A stretch of 64,000 nt of DNA from Proteiniphilum saccharofermentans (GTDB lineage Bacteria > Bacteroidota > Bacteroidia > Bacteroidales > Dysgonomonadaceae), in the NCBI RefSeq assembly GCF_900095135.1, contig NZ_LT605205.1, positions 3,906,001 to 3,970,000 on the forward strand, written 5' to 3'. A model generated the notes under the pieces. It ran no database searches, was not told the origin of the DNA, and saw only the letters and a list, made by a program, of their open reading frames with translations. The position numbers were made by a program, and so were the translations under genes. Positions 10,154 to 19,285 of the stretch are shown one piece after another (the first letter of the stretch is position 1; each line of letters begins with the position of its first letter).

Positions 10154-11389
10154 TTATTCTCTAACAAACCGATCCATCATCTCCATGCACATGCGCCCGT
10201 TGTGGTAAGGACATTTCCAGAATCCGGCCTTGTCATCTTCCCGGTTGATACTCCCGTCGGATAAACGGCTCCAGTACCATTCCCCGTTCTCCTTATCTAT
10301 GATATAGTTCCGGATATATTCCCAAACGCCGTAGGCTTTTTCTTTATAGCGGATATCTCCCGAATTTTCGTATGCATAGATGTACCCGACCACCGCTTCA
10401 GCCTGTACCCACCAATGCCGCTCAGCGTCCGTGCAGACCGGGATACGTTTGTCCGGACTGCGGCCGCTCGAAACGGCCAATACGAACTGTTCAACCTTGG
10501 AGTGAATCCGGTCCGTTTCATATATCATGCTACCGTCAGCCTGCAACCCTTCGGAAGCGGCGTCCACTATTTTCAACGATAACGTCTTTATCTTTTCCAA
10601 CAGTTCCCTGTCGCCCAACACCTCTGCAGCTTCAAACAACAGCCACGAAGCCTCTATATCGTGCCCGTAAGATACAGCCGTTGACTTTACGTTCCATTCC
10701 TCATCAAAGAACAGGTTCAGATGTCCTGTTTCCCTGTCGAGTATTTTAGTAGTAAAGATATCTATCAGCCGCCGCTGTGCTACGATCAACTCTTCATCTC
10801 TCCAAATCCTGAGCAGAGTCGTATAAGGTTCCAGGATATGCAGGTGGGTATTCATCGTCTTTTTCTCATTGGCATCTTTCTCGCTCAGGCGCATATCCCC
10901 GATTGGTTGCCAATCCCGTGTATAGGCCTCCAGATATCCACCCGACCGGTTATCATGGCATTTTTCAATCAACCGGAAAAAATCTTTTGCCAGTACCAAT
11001 GCCTTTGGATCACCCGTTGCACGGTAAAACTCAGAAAAACCATATAGCATAAACCCCTGGGCATAGGCCTGCTTTTTCATATTCACCGGATTTCCCCTAT
11101 AATCCAGTTCCCAATAAGCTCCCCCCTGTTCTTTGTCGATAAAAAAGGTACAAATATAACCGAATGCCCTTTGGGCAATATCGAGGTATACCGGTTCTTT
11201 TAACAAGCGATACGCAGCCGAGAAGGTCCATAAAATCCGGGCATTGAGGATCGCTCCTTTATTCGCTTCGGGATGCAACTGGCCTTTCCCGTCTATCTGC
11301 CCGTAAAAGCCACCATACCGGTTATCCTGCATCCGGTCGATCCAGAACGGCAGTATATTCTCTGTCAACTCTTTTTTAAAACCATTCAT
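10154..11389 (-). CDS. Cellobiose/mannobiose 2-epimerase (AGE superfamily)
   Basis: This is a 411-residue cytoplasmic (alpha/alpha)6-barrel enzyme. Family signatures with catalytic His residues are NTHLHILEPYTTLLR, YGHDIEASWLL, RHWWVQAEA and WKCPYHNGRMCMEM, which fit cellobiose 2-epimerases better than N-acylglucosamine epimerases. In the Bacteroides fragilis mannan pathway this enzyme turns beta-1,4-mannobiose into mannosyl-glucose for GH130. The gene order here (GH26, GH130, transporter, epimerase) matches that pathway. Its ATG overlaps the transporter stop (ATGA), so the two are translationally coupled. It is the last gene of the mannan operon. Confidence 0.92.
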   Translation of the reverse strand: MNGFKKELTENILPFWIDRMQDNRYGGFYGQIDGKGQLHPEANKGAILNARILWTFSAAYRLLKEPVYLDIAQRAFGYICTFFIDKEQGGAYWELDYRGNPVNMKKQAYAQGFMLYGFSEFYRATGDPKALVLAKDFFRLIEKCHDNRSGGYLEAYTRDWQPIGDMRLSEKDANEKKTMNTHLHILEPYTTLLRIWRDEELIVAQRRLIDIFTTKILDRETGHLNLFFDEEWNVKSTAVSYGHDIEASWLLFEAAEVLGDRELLEKIKTLSLKIVDAASEGLQADGSMIYETDRIHSKVEQFVLAVSSGRSPDKRIPVCTDAERHWWVQAEAVVGYIYAYENSGDIRYKEKAYGVWEYIRNYIIDKENGEWYWSRLSDGSINREDDKAGFWKCPYHNGRMCMEMMDRFVRE

Positions 11390-12771
11390 AGTTGATGTCT
11401 TCTCTTTACCAGTTCAGTTGTGATCGCCTTTAACCCCTTCTCAGTTAAAGGATAAAAATAGATAAATATTACCGAAAGAGCAGCACCTACTGCCGGAAAA
11501 ATACTCATAAACATTTTGATGCCGCTGATGGTCTCCGCATTCTGCACCTGATTGGCTTCAAAACCAAAGTAAGCCAACAACCAGCCGGTCATGGCCGTAC
11601 CGATAGCCCACCCCAGCTTCTGGCTCATTGAAGAAGAGCTGAATATCAATCCGGTCGCGCGGTTTCCGGTTTTATATTCTGAATAGTCAGCACAATCGGC
11701 ATACATTGACCATAATAACGGGAAGATACTTCCTGCGCAAATACTGATTAGCGCCTGAAGACTAAATATCAAAGCGAGACCATGACTGCCCAGTCCGTAG
11801 AAAACAATACTGAGAACCATAGCAATTGCCATCGCCCCCATATAGGTGTACCGTTTTCCGATCCTGTTACTAACCGGCGCAGCAAGAATCACACCGAGCA
11901 AGTTGGCCGCCTGGCCCAGGGCAAGATACAACCCGCTAAGCACGAATGGAATATTCAGGATATTAACCGTTCCGAACAGATCCTCTTCCACATAATATTT
12001 AAAGTAATAGATGGTCGCGCCGTCGCGGATGGAGTTGAATATGAGTGCTGAGACACCTGCCCCCAGGAGTATCCACCATGGTCTGTTCCGGAGAAGATCT
12101 TTCAGGTCATCTTTCAACGGAGCCTGCTTTTGGCGTATGGGTTTTACCCTCTCCTTTGTAAATGCAAAACAGAGCAGAAACAAAACAGCACAGGCAATAG
12201 CGATCACAATGACAGCCATGAACCATCCGTGCTGTTGGTCTTCAATCACTTTGCTGTTACCACTGAAATAGTTGACCATCGGCATAAACAGGAGCAAGGT
12301 CACAAAGCTGCCAATATAGGCAAAAGCCATACGGTAGGTAGACAGTACATTCCTATCCTTCGGATCGGGACTCATCACTCCCAGCAGGGATGCATAAGGA
12401 ACATTAATCCCCGAGTAGACAATCATCATCAGAGAATAGGTAATATAGGCATATATCACCTTATCTGCAGAAGGGAAAGCCGGAGTAAAAAAGGTAAAGA
12501 CCCCGATTACCGCGAACGGTATGGCCAGAAACAACAGATAGGGTCTGAATTTCCCCCATCGGGTTTCGGTGCGATCGGCTATCACCCCAACTACCGGATC
12601 GAAAAGCGAATCCCATACCCGTGTGATCAGGAACATCGTCCCCACTGCCGCCGCCTCCATCCCGAACACATCGGTATAGAAGAAGAGGAGGTACATGCCG
12701 AATAATTTCCAGAACATCGACGATGCCGCATCGCCGAATCCATATCCTAATTTCTCCTTGAGTGTTATCAT
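11386..12771 (-). CDS. GPH-family sugar:cation symporter (mannobiose importer)
   Basis: This 461-residue, 12-helix inner-membrane protein of the glycoside-pentoside-hexuronide:cation symporter family begins KEKLGYGFGDAASSMFW, the typical GPH opening, and has DRTETRWGKFRPYLL in the helix 2-3 loop. It sits between GH130 and the epimerase, so mannobiose or short mannooligosaccharides are the likely cargo, moved from periplasm to cytoplasm with Na+ or H+. The stop overlaps the epimerase start by four bases; the GH130 stop lies 69 bases upstream. Family call firm, substrate inferred from the operon. Confidence 0.9.
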   Translation of the reverse strand: MITLKEKLGYGFGDAASSMFWKLFGMYLLFFYTDVFGMEAAAVGTMFLITRVWDSLFDPVVGVIADRTETRWGKFRPYLLFLAIPFAVIGVFTFFTPAFPSADKVIYAYITYSLMMIVYSGINVPYASLLGVMSPDPKDRNVLSTYRMAFAYIGSFVTLLLFMPMVNYFSGNSKVIEDQQHGWFMAVIVIAIACAVLFLLCFAFTKERVKPIRQKQAPLKDDLKDLLRNRPWWILLGAGVSALIFNSIRDGATIYYFKYYVEEDLFGTVNILNIPFVLSGLYLALGQAANLLGVILAAPVSNRIGKRYTYMGAMAIAMVLSIVFYGLGSHGLALIFSLQALISICAGSIFPLLWSMYADCADYSEYKTGNRATGLIFSSSSMSQKLGWAIGTAMTGWLLAYFGFEANQVQNAETISGIKMFMSIFPAVGAALSVIFIYFYPLTEKGLKAITTELVKRRHQL

Positions 12772-12840
12772 AAATAAGGTATTTTGGCTCCTGGGCCAAT
12801 GTCATTGTGAATATTTAACCCGCAAACGGGGTCAATCGGA

Positions 12841-14022
12841 TTATCTCGATCTTTCCAAAAACCGTAGATTCTTGTCGATCTGCTTACTCAATGCCTGTAC
12901 TGACGAAAAAGATGTCAATCCGTCTTCGGGAGTTTGGAAGCAATAATCTACCAACCGATCCAGCGTAGAGGTGGCCACGTGCATCCGCGTGTCGGACGAA
13001 GCATAATAGATGAACACCGTTCCATCGTCATCGGCAATCCAGCCGTTGCTAAAAAGCACGTTTGAGACATCACCCACACGCTCTTCACCTTCGGGAGCCA
13101 TAAAATAGCCGCCCGGAGAGGCAATAAGTTTCGACGGATCTTCCAGCGAAGTCATATACAAATATAATACATATCTCAGACCTGCAGCGCATGCCCTTAC
13201 ACCATGTGCCAGATGCAGCCACCCTTTGGCTGTTTTAATAGGTGCCGGCCCTTCCCCGTTCTTCAGTTCCTTGATGGTATGATAGAAGCGCCGGTCGACA
13301 ATTTTTTCTTCGGTGATTACCGTCTTCGTCATATCCTCTACCAATGTCCAACCGATACCCAATCCGCTACCTGCACTGATAAAGCCATCCTGCGGACGGG
13401 TGTACAGTGCATATTTCCCTTCGACAAATTCAGGGTGAAGCACCACATTGCGTTGCTGGCTTTTCGACTCAACATCTGGTAATCGTTCCCATTTGATCAT
13501 ATCTTTTGTCCGTACTATTCCCGCAGATGCTTTCGCTTTCGAAAGGTCTCCCTCCTCAGCTGTTCCATCAAACCGTTCTGCACAGAATACTCCATATATC
13601 CATCCGTCCTCGTGGAGGGTCAATCTCATATCATATACATTGGTCACAGGATCATCATTTTCAGGAATTACTATGGGGTAATCCCAAAAGCGAAAGTTAT
13701 CGATGCCGTTAGGGCTTTCGGCAATGGCGAAAAAAGATTTCCGGTCGACACCCTCCACACGTGCCACAAGCAGGTAGTTTCCATTCCATTTGATGGCACC
13801 TGCATTCATCACGCCATTCATGCCGATCCGCTCCATCAGGAAAGGATTTGCTTCCGGATCCAGATCGTATCGCCAGAATAGCGGCGTATGGGCTGCTGTG
13901 AGCACCGGGTTTTTATATCGTTGAAACCAGCCGTTATTACCGGGTAAGGGACTGTTTCTTTTACTAACCAATGTTTCGTAGTCCTCCAGTAACGCTTGCA
14001 TTCGTTGGTTGAACAGACTCAT
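12841..14022 (-). CDS. GH130 4-O-beta-mannosyl-glucose phosphorylase
   Basis: The product phosphorolyses mannosyl-beta-1,4-glucose to alpha-mannose-1-phosphate and glucose in the cytoplasm. I start at ATG 14022 (MSLFNQRMQ); the frame could open three codons earlier at a TTG, but the ATG is five bases past the GH26 stop and is better. GH130 features include NAGAIKWNGNYLLVARVEG, VYDMRLTLHEDGWIYGVF (the Asp of YDMR is the expected proton donor) and FYHTIKELKNGEGPAPI with phosphate-binding positions. The length (~393) fits the mannosylglucose phosphorylase subfamily. The adjacent 2-epimerase supports this substrate over mannooligosaccharides. Confidence 0.92.
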   Translation of the reverse strand: MSLFNQRMQALLEDYETLVSKRNSPLPGNNGWFQRYKNPVLTAAHTPLFWRYDLDPEANPFLMERIGMNGVMNAGAIKWNGNYLLVARVEGVDRKSFFAIAESPNGIDNFRFWDYPIVIPENDDPVTNVYDMRLTLHEDGWIYGVFCAERFDGTAEEGDLSKAKASAGIVRTKDMIKWERLPDVESKSQQRNVVLHPEFVEGKYALYTRPQDGFISAGSGLGIGWTLVEDMTKTVITEEKIVDRRFYHTIKELKNGEGPAPIKTAKGWLHLAHGVRACAAGLRYVLYLYMTSLEDPSKLIASPGGYFMAPEGEERVGDVSNVLFSNGWIADDDGTVFIYYASSDTRMHVATSTLDRLVDYCFQTPEDGLTSFSSVQALSKQIDKNLRFLERSR

Positions 14023-14027
14023 ATCAT

Positions 14028-15173
14028 TCAATCTTTAGGGTTGTATATATAGTGTATATCTTTGCAAAAAAGTGTTTTGGGATGTTGATAAAATGCAATA
14101 AAATCTGCTTCTGAAAGATGTCCGGGATAAGGAGCATAAAAATGATCCGGTCGCTCGCGGGCATTGCGCCATACCAGCACATAGGTAACGGGGTATTGAT
14201 CCAGCACGGGAAAAAGGACGTTTGTCCACCAATCGTGAATAGGGATCGCTTCTAATCCGGTTTCTGTCAGGGCAATCGGTTTATTACGTTTCTCTCCTTC
14301 TTCAGTCATAAAAGAGAGTATGGTATGTAAAGTCTGCTGATAGGCCGCTGTACCTTTCTCATTATCCCTGTGATAACAATCCAATCCCAACAAGTCTACA
14401 TATTCATCTCCGGGATACCGTTCCATGTATATATCACCGGGGCCTTGTGCGTCGGGAGAATAACCGTAAAGCAGATGATTGATCCCCTGTTGATCAAAAA
14501 AATCGCGGGTTATATGCCAAAGCTGCTTATACTCATCTACCGTACAGTGTTCTTTACCCCACCAGAACCAACTTCCGGTATGTTCATGCCAGGGCCTGAA
14601 AAGGACAGGAATCTTTACTCCGCTATCAGTAGTAAGTGAATTGAAAAAATCGGCTGCACGTTGTAACCACATTAGAAACTTCTCATGCTGCCCTCCTCCC
14701 GGAAGGATCGAAGTTACCACCCCGCCGGTAGAGACATCCCATGAGTCTCCTCCGGTTAACGGGTTATCCAAATGCCAGCTTATAGTGATTATTCCACCTC
14801 TGTTGTACTGGCGGATGATTTCCTGCCGGATCTTGTCGAAAGAGACATTATCGATATTTTTCTCATTGCCATGCTCAATCCGGCCAATATCAAAGCCCAT
14901 CACGGCAGGATAATCCCCCACCACACTTTTCACATCGGAACGGCCGCTGTCGCCTTCCCAGATGATACCGTATAACGGATCATCTTGATGACCGAACATG
15001 AATCCCTGGGAGGATATTTCTTTCAGGTTTTCCAGAAGATTTTGAGCCTCCGCTGTCAATTCGGTTCCTTGTACTTTATCGGAAATCTTACCTGTACCCG
15101 CTTTTGAAGTACAAGAAGCAAAGAAAAGAAAAATGAATATGCTTGTACAAAAAGCCAATGATTTCGCATTCAT
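14028..15173 (-). CDS. GH26 endo/exo-beta-mannanase lipoprotein
   Basis: This 381-residue GH26 enzyme is lipid-anchored: MNAKSLAFCTSIFIFLFF then the lipobox FASC at about residue 20. The acid/base Glu is in RPWHEHTGSWFWWG and the nucleophile Glu in IALTETGLE. There is no accessory binding domain. The B. fragilis counterpart releases mannobiose from the non-reducing end, so this is the likely source of mannobiose for the symporter; exo versus endo action cannot be read from the sequence. The start codon lies in the 3' arm of an inverted repeat that also occurs before the gene ending at 20530 (see repeats). GH130 follows after five bases. Confidence 0.92.
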   Translation of the reverse strand: MNAKSLAFCTSIFIFLFFASCTSKAGTGKISDKVQGTELTAEAQNLLENLKEISSQGFMFGHQDDPLYGIIWEGDSGRSDVKSVVGDYPAVMGFDIGRIEHGNEKNIDNVSFDKIRQEIIRQYNRGGIITISWHLDNPLTGGDSWDVSTGGVVTSILPGGGQHEKFLMWLQRAADFFNSLTTDSGVKIPVLFRPWHEHTGSWFWWGKEHCTVDEYKQLWHITRDFFDQQGINHLLYGYSPDAQGPGDIYMERYPGDEYVDLLGLDCYHRDNEKGTAAYQQTLHTILSFMTEEGEKRNKPIALTETGLEAIPIHDWWTNVLFPVLDQYPVTYVLVWRNARERPDHFYAPYPGHLSEADFIAFYQHPKTLFCKDIHYIYNPKD

Positions 15174-15274
15174 ATGATAAAACTATTTATTTTCAAAGGT
15201 ATCATATGGAACTCGCTTTTAATCATCATCTTGAGTGTCATGATTTACCTGCTCGTTTCATACAAATGTTATTC
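15171..15274 (-). repeat. Duplicated intergenic segment, copy A (upstream of GH26)
   Basis: The whole gap between the two GH26 genes closely resembles the gap at 20528-20627 over about 95 bases, starting at the start codon and ending near the upstream stop. Shared blocks include ATTTATTTTCAAAGG, TCATATGGAACTCGCT and GCTCGTTTCATA. Arms CATATGATA (15171-15179) and TATCATATG (15200-15208) can pair; in the minus-strand mRNA the 3' arm contains the GH26 start codon and the ~20-base loop contains the A-rich ribosome-binding region. Confidence 0.8.
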
Positions 15275-16957
15275 TTATTTTAAATCCGGCATCCCATCAC
15301 GGGTAATGACCTTATCACTATTCAGGAAACTATTCAGGAAAGTTGCCCCGTTATGCTTATCGTCACGGGTATAATTACCGTTCCACGGCATCACCCACGA
15401 CCAGATATCGCCATATTCGAACATAGCATCCACCGAAGGGATAGATCCACATTCACTTAAAGCCAGTATTTTCCGGCTTTCGAATAATGCTTTGACTCTG
15501 TCGAAGTTCACATATTGAGAGCCATGCTGATTTTCTCCGGGATATATATCCATACCGATCACATCCACATAGGCATCACCCGGATACCAATCGACGGCGC
15601 TATCCGAAGCATCCGACGTCCAGACCCAAATCAGGTTATTCAGCTGATGATGATCCACAAGCCTGTCGAACATAAGTTTCCACAACGCCTTACAGGGAGC
15701 CGCACCTTTAGCACCCCACCAGAACCAACCGCCGGAAGCTTCATGCAACGGGCGCCACAAAACAGGAATATTTTTCTCTTTGAATTGTTTCAGATAACCA
15801 GCAATGGCATCGATATCATCTATCATCGCCTTGTATTCATCAGAATTGGGATCCGTGATTTTTGATATATCGAAAGATGTACCTTCCGTATAGAATGCAT
15901 CGGTCTTTTTCAAGGGATCGCGCCAATGCCACATGATGGAAACAATTCCGTTGTTGTCCCACCAATCCTCCACGTTGGCCGTCATTTCCGTATAATCACC
16001 CACCCCCCACGATGTAGTATAATTGATAAGGTCGAAGCATGCCAAAGCGGGCCATTTGCCTGTATTGTCATACATCCACAGGGCTTCTTCGATCCCTGTA
16101 CTGTAATTGGCCATAGCACCTGAAATCACTTTTTTCCCGAAATTTTCTTTTAAAAAATTATACAGATTCATTGCTTCTTTCGACGGCGATGCCGTTACCA
16201 GATCCAGGGATATATTAAATGGAGTGGCTTCAGGAGCAGGATTGATTTCAATATAATCATAGTAAGTCCATCCCCAATTCTTTTTTATGGCAAGCGTATT
16301 GGTTCCTTCCCGAAAAAAGATATTCATAGAATTATTTTTCCAACTATAAGTGGCGTCAAAAACAATGGAAGATAGCTTCACATCATTAACCCACAAGTCG
16401 TTTTCTTTTCGTTGGTTATCGTTGGCATAACGGAAGAGCACCTCGTATCTCCCCGACTTCGGAACATTCACTTTAAAAACCAGATCACCCTCTTTTTGAT
16501 TGACATATCCTGAGCCAGAATAGTTCCCAAGTGTATTCTCGATAGCCGCATTACCGGTCAGCGTCGCCTTTTCCGCTTCGTAGCGGCTGTTATCTGAAAT
16601 GGTGGTGAATGAAAAACGAGCAGCAGCGGCTTTCCCTCCGGAACTATTCCGGACGGCTCCTTCTGGGATCACGATATCATATGTTGTACCGGTTTCCAAG
16701 GTGAGGGAAAACAACAATTTCCTGCTATTTGCCGTCACATTCGCCTTTTCATTGTTTACTGTAATCCCATGGTTATCCGCCAGTACTATTTCGGTATCAT
16801 AGCCCACACTCACTTCCTGGTTTAACGGTACATCCACACTTTTATCATCAGGCCTCGTATAAAGAAATACAGGCGGATCGACCGCATCTTCACCTTTACA
16901 CGAGGATCCAAAGCATAATACCAATAATAAATAAATATAGAAAAAATTTCTGCTCAT
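15275..16957 (-). CDS. GH26 beta-mannanase lipoprotein with Big_5-like and CBM35-like domains
   Basis: I start it at ATG 16957 (MSRNFFYIYLLL), which gives a proper lipoprotein signal ending FGSSC; a longer frame would run back through the hairpin at 17038-17079 and is unlikely. The order is: an Ig-like domain (~25-110, PDDKSVDVPLNQEVSV, Big_5-like); a beta-sandwich carbohydrate-binding region (~115-235, YEAEKATLTGNA to YDYIEINPA, CBM35/6-like); then a GH26 barrel with acid/base in LWRPLHEASGGWFWWG and nucleophile in ALSECGSIPSVD. Probably the surface mannanase that attacks the polymer first. A second GH26 lipoprotein follows after the duplicated spacer. Confidence 0.92.
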   Translation of the reverse strand: MSRNFFYIYLLLVLCFGSSCKGEDAVDPPVFLYTRPDDKSVDVPLNQEVSVGYDTEIVLADNHGITVNNEKANVTANSRKLLFSLTLETGTTYDIVIPEGAVRNSSGGKAAAARFSFTTISDNSRYEAEKATLTGNAAIENTLGNYSGSGYVNQKEGDLVFKVNVPKSGRYEVLFRYANDNQRKENDLWVNDVKLSSIVFDATYSWKNNSMNIFFREGTNTLAIKKNWGWTYYDYIEINPAPEATPFNISLDLVTASPSKEAMNLYNFLKENFGKKVISGAMANYSTGIEEALWMYDNTGKWPALACFDLINYTTSWGVGDYTEMTANVEDWWDNNGIVSIMWHWRDPLKKTDAFYTEGTSFDISKITDPNSDEYKAMIDDIDAIAGYLKQFKEKNIPVLWRPLHEASGGWFWWGAKGAAPCKALWKLMFDRLVDHHQLNNLIWVWTSDASDSAVDWYPGDAYVDVIGMDIYPGENQHGSQYVNFDRVKALFESRKILALSECGSIPSVDAMFEYGDIWSWVMPWNGNYTRDDKHNGATFLNSFLNSDKVITRDGMPDLK

Positions 16958-17037
16958 GGTCGTTTTTTCTGCTTTAGATGACTTCCCTTTGCCAAATGAG
17001 ACTACTGCAATGAATACAAAAAGATTGGGAATTAAAT

Positions 17038-17079
17038 AAAAAAGAGGGAATATTCCAGGAAAAAAACTCCCTCTTTTTT
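17038..17079 (-). terminator. Terminator-like hairpin inside the mannan operon
   Basis: Perfect 12-bp arms AAAAAAGAGGGA (17038-17049) and TCCCTCTTTTTT (17068-17079) flank an 18-base loop, 23 bases past the stop of the TIG-domain gene. On the minus strand the stem ends in a run of U, so it can terminate or attenuate transcription before the GH26 gene starting at 16957. A-U pairs make up half of the stem. Confidence 0.75.
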
Positions 17080-17101
17080 GAAACAAGTATTTCCGACGTT
17101 T

Positions 17102-19264
17102 TTATTTAAGTTCGTAACGGATATTATCGATACACAAACCAACGGTGGGGAAAGACACAGAAGCATCTTTATTATAGATAAGACCCCAATCGCCCCCCGT
17201 TGAAGTAGGATCGGACAAACCCGGGATATCAGTTAAAGGAATAGTTATTGTCTTCCACTCTCCTTCGGTTGTATACACAGAGCCTTTTTGAAGGTAAGGC
17301 ATAATATTATATTCCACATTCCCTGCAATCCGTATATTAAGTACATGCCAGCCCGAGGGAACCGGGATATCGTTCTTAAGGCGAATATCCATTTTAAGTA
17401 CATAATCCGTGATTCCCGAAATGCTCGGATAAGGAGCTTCTATCCAGTTATCAGCGATATACCAATAGCCGGTGATATTCGTACTTGTCGGCATCACCTC
17501 GAAGAAATGACCGCTTTCATCTCCGCCTTTCACACCGCATATTCCTCCCCAGTCACATGCATTATTCAGAACATTGTTACCACCTACATCTTCAAAATCG
17601 AAAATAATCAATGAAGGATCCGCTATAGGATCAGTCAATCCAATCGACAAAGGATAAGCCACTGAAGGACCCACAGGATTGATCAGGATCAGGTCAACTT
17701 TCCCCAATGCAGCCGGAGCATACATCTGTAACGATGTACCGTCCTGGTTGGGTAAAAAGCTGGTGGCCGGTATTATTGTCCCATTCTTATAACGGAATTC
17801 TATTTTCGTTACTGTACTTAAATTAATACCTTTTACCGTCACCAAAGCACCCGGTTTTACCGCTTCCGGCATTTCTGTTATCGCTGCCAGTAATGCCGGA
17901 GCGATAGTGAGTGATTGCGACGAGGTCACAATGGTTTCGTTTACCGTCTTCAGGTCAACCTTACCACTGGTCGCCGTAAAAGGAGATTGTATGGTAATAC
18001 TGTTTGGATCAGGGGCAGAAGTCAGAGCCACTGATACAGTACCTTCCCCTGTGCTGAAAATAATTTCACGCACCAGATCCAGGTCTGTTCCGGTAATGGT
18101 GATATTATCTCCGGCAGTAATACTTGTGGGTGCGATTGACGATATGGCCGGTACCACATAAGTGATACCCGTTATCGAAAGGTCTTTCGAGGAAGCAGTC
18201 ACAAATTTGATATGATTGCTTACGGCCGTTTCAGGAACGGTTACGGATAATTTACCGTCTGCATAAGAAAACTCTGCTTCCAGTTCATCGAACCAGACAG
18301 CAGTTACCAAATCGAGATCAGTTCCGGTGACGGTAATGTTTTCACCGTTTTTCACCTTCTTATTTTCTATCGCGGCAACGGGCATCTTTAGCGTAAGGCT
18401 TGTTTCGCTTACTATTTCGGCACCCGAATAGGCAACCAACATGACCGGACCATCCTGCGCGTCAGCCGGCACAGTTGCGGTAATACTCTTTTTATCCTCG
18501 CTTACGGTAAATTTGGATGCGTTTTTTTCACCTCCAAAAATAACTTTTTCTACCAAATCGAAATCAGTACCTGCAATGTTGACATCCGAACCCGCTTTTA
18601 CCGTAGACGGGGTTACGGATGTAATTACCGGCTCTACGATATCCGCCAGCAGATCTCCTGAATAAACCTCGATAGGGATCTCTTCGCCATTGGCTATCAT
18701 TATTTCACCCGAGCGCGCTTTAAGCGGTACTTTTACAATGATCTTTTCACGGCTTTGACTGACGAAATCAGTCGAATCAACTGCTACATTCTCCTGAAAA
18801 ACTACCCGGGCAATCAGATTCAGGTAATCTCCCTTTATCTCGAACTCGTCACCTGCCTTCACTTTCGAAGAGGTTATAGACTCAATGACAATAGGTTCCA
18901 AGAAAGTTAGCATTGTTTTCGGTGTGATATCACCTTGCGACGTACGCAGGATCACATAACCGGGTTGCGCGGTCTGTGGAATAATTACCCGTACCTCCGT
19001 TTTTTCCTTTTTGGTAAATTCGGTTATCTCGGGAACTCCGGGGATCACCACAGCAGTGGCCTTATCAACATTTGTACCTACAAATCGCAACTCTCCCCCC
19101 CGCAAGGCAGGACTGGGGCCGAAGGCTTTGACTGTAATCCCGGTGTCTGTCATCTGATCGGTACTCAGATCATCTCCATTATCACAGGCAGAGACAATAA
19201 AAAGGGCACTTACCAATATAAGACACATCATCCCAAATGATGCTATATTAAATCTTTTGTTCAT
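17102..19264 (-). CDS. Surface glycan-binding lipoprotein with about six IPT/TIG repeats
   Basis: This 720-residue lipoprotein has the lipobox VSAC near residue 27. About six consecutive Ig-like IPT/TIG repeats (~40-545) each carry a phrase like VTGTDLDLVTAVWF, AGTDFDLVEKVIF or ITGTDLDLVREIIF. The last ~170 residues form a different beta-sandwich (IIFDFEDVGG to VGLCIDNIRYELK) that resembles ligand-binding ends of surface glycan-binding proteins. It probably holds mannan at the surface beside SusCD, with the repeats as a rigid stalk. It is 21 bases downstream of the other binding protein and is followed by a terminator-like hairpin. Binding specificity is inferred from the locus. Confidence 0.85.
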   Translation of the reverse strand: MNKRFNIASFGMMCLILVSALFIVSACDNGDDLSTDQMTDTGITVKAFGPSPALRGGELRFVGTNVDKATAVVIPGVPEITEFTKKEKTEVRVIIPQTAQPGYVILRTSQGDITPKTMLTFLEPIVIESITSSKVKAGDEFEIKGDYLNLIARVVFQENVAVDSTDFVSQSREKIIVKVPLKARSGEIMIANGEEIPIEVYSGDLLADIVEPVITSVTPSTVKAGSDVNIAGTDFDLVEKVIFGGEKNASKFTVSEDKKSITATVPADAQDGPVMLVAYSGAEIVSETSLTLKMPVAAIENKKVKNGENITVTGTDLDLVTAVWFDELEAEFSYADGKLSVTVPETAVSNHIKFVTASSKDLSITGITYVVPAISSIAPTSITAGDNITITGTDLDLVREIIFSTGEGTVSVALTSAPDPNSITIQSPFTATSGKVDLKTVNETIVTSSQSLTIAPALLAAITEMPEAVKPGALVTVKGINLSTVTKIEFRYKNGTIIPATSFLPNQDGTSLQMYAPAALGKVDLILINPVGPSVAYPLSIGLTDPIADPSLIIFDFEDVGGNNVLNNACDWGGICGVKGGDESGHFFEVMPTSTNITGYWYIADNWIEAPYPSISGITDYVLKMDIRLKNDIPVPSGWHVLNIRIAGNVEYNIMPYLQKGSVYTTEGEWKTITIPLTDIPGLSDPTSTGGDWGLIYNKDASVSFPTVGLCIDNIRYELK

Positions 19265-19285
19265 AACTGTATTGTTTTTGAATGG

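Noticed and set aside
15174-15374. 66-codon plus-strand frame as a real gene
   Set aside because: Kept only as a hypothesis: no promoter or ribosome site on the plus strand, and it runs into the GH26 gene antisense.
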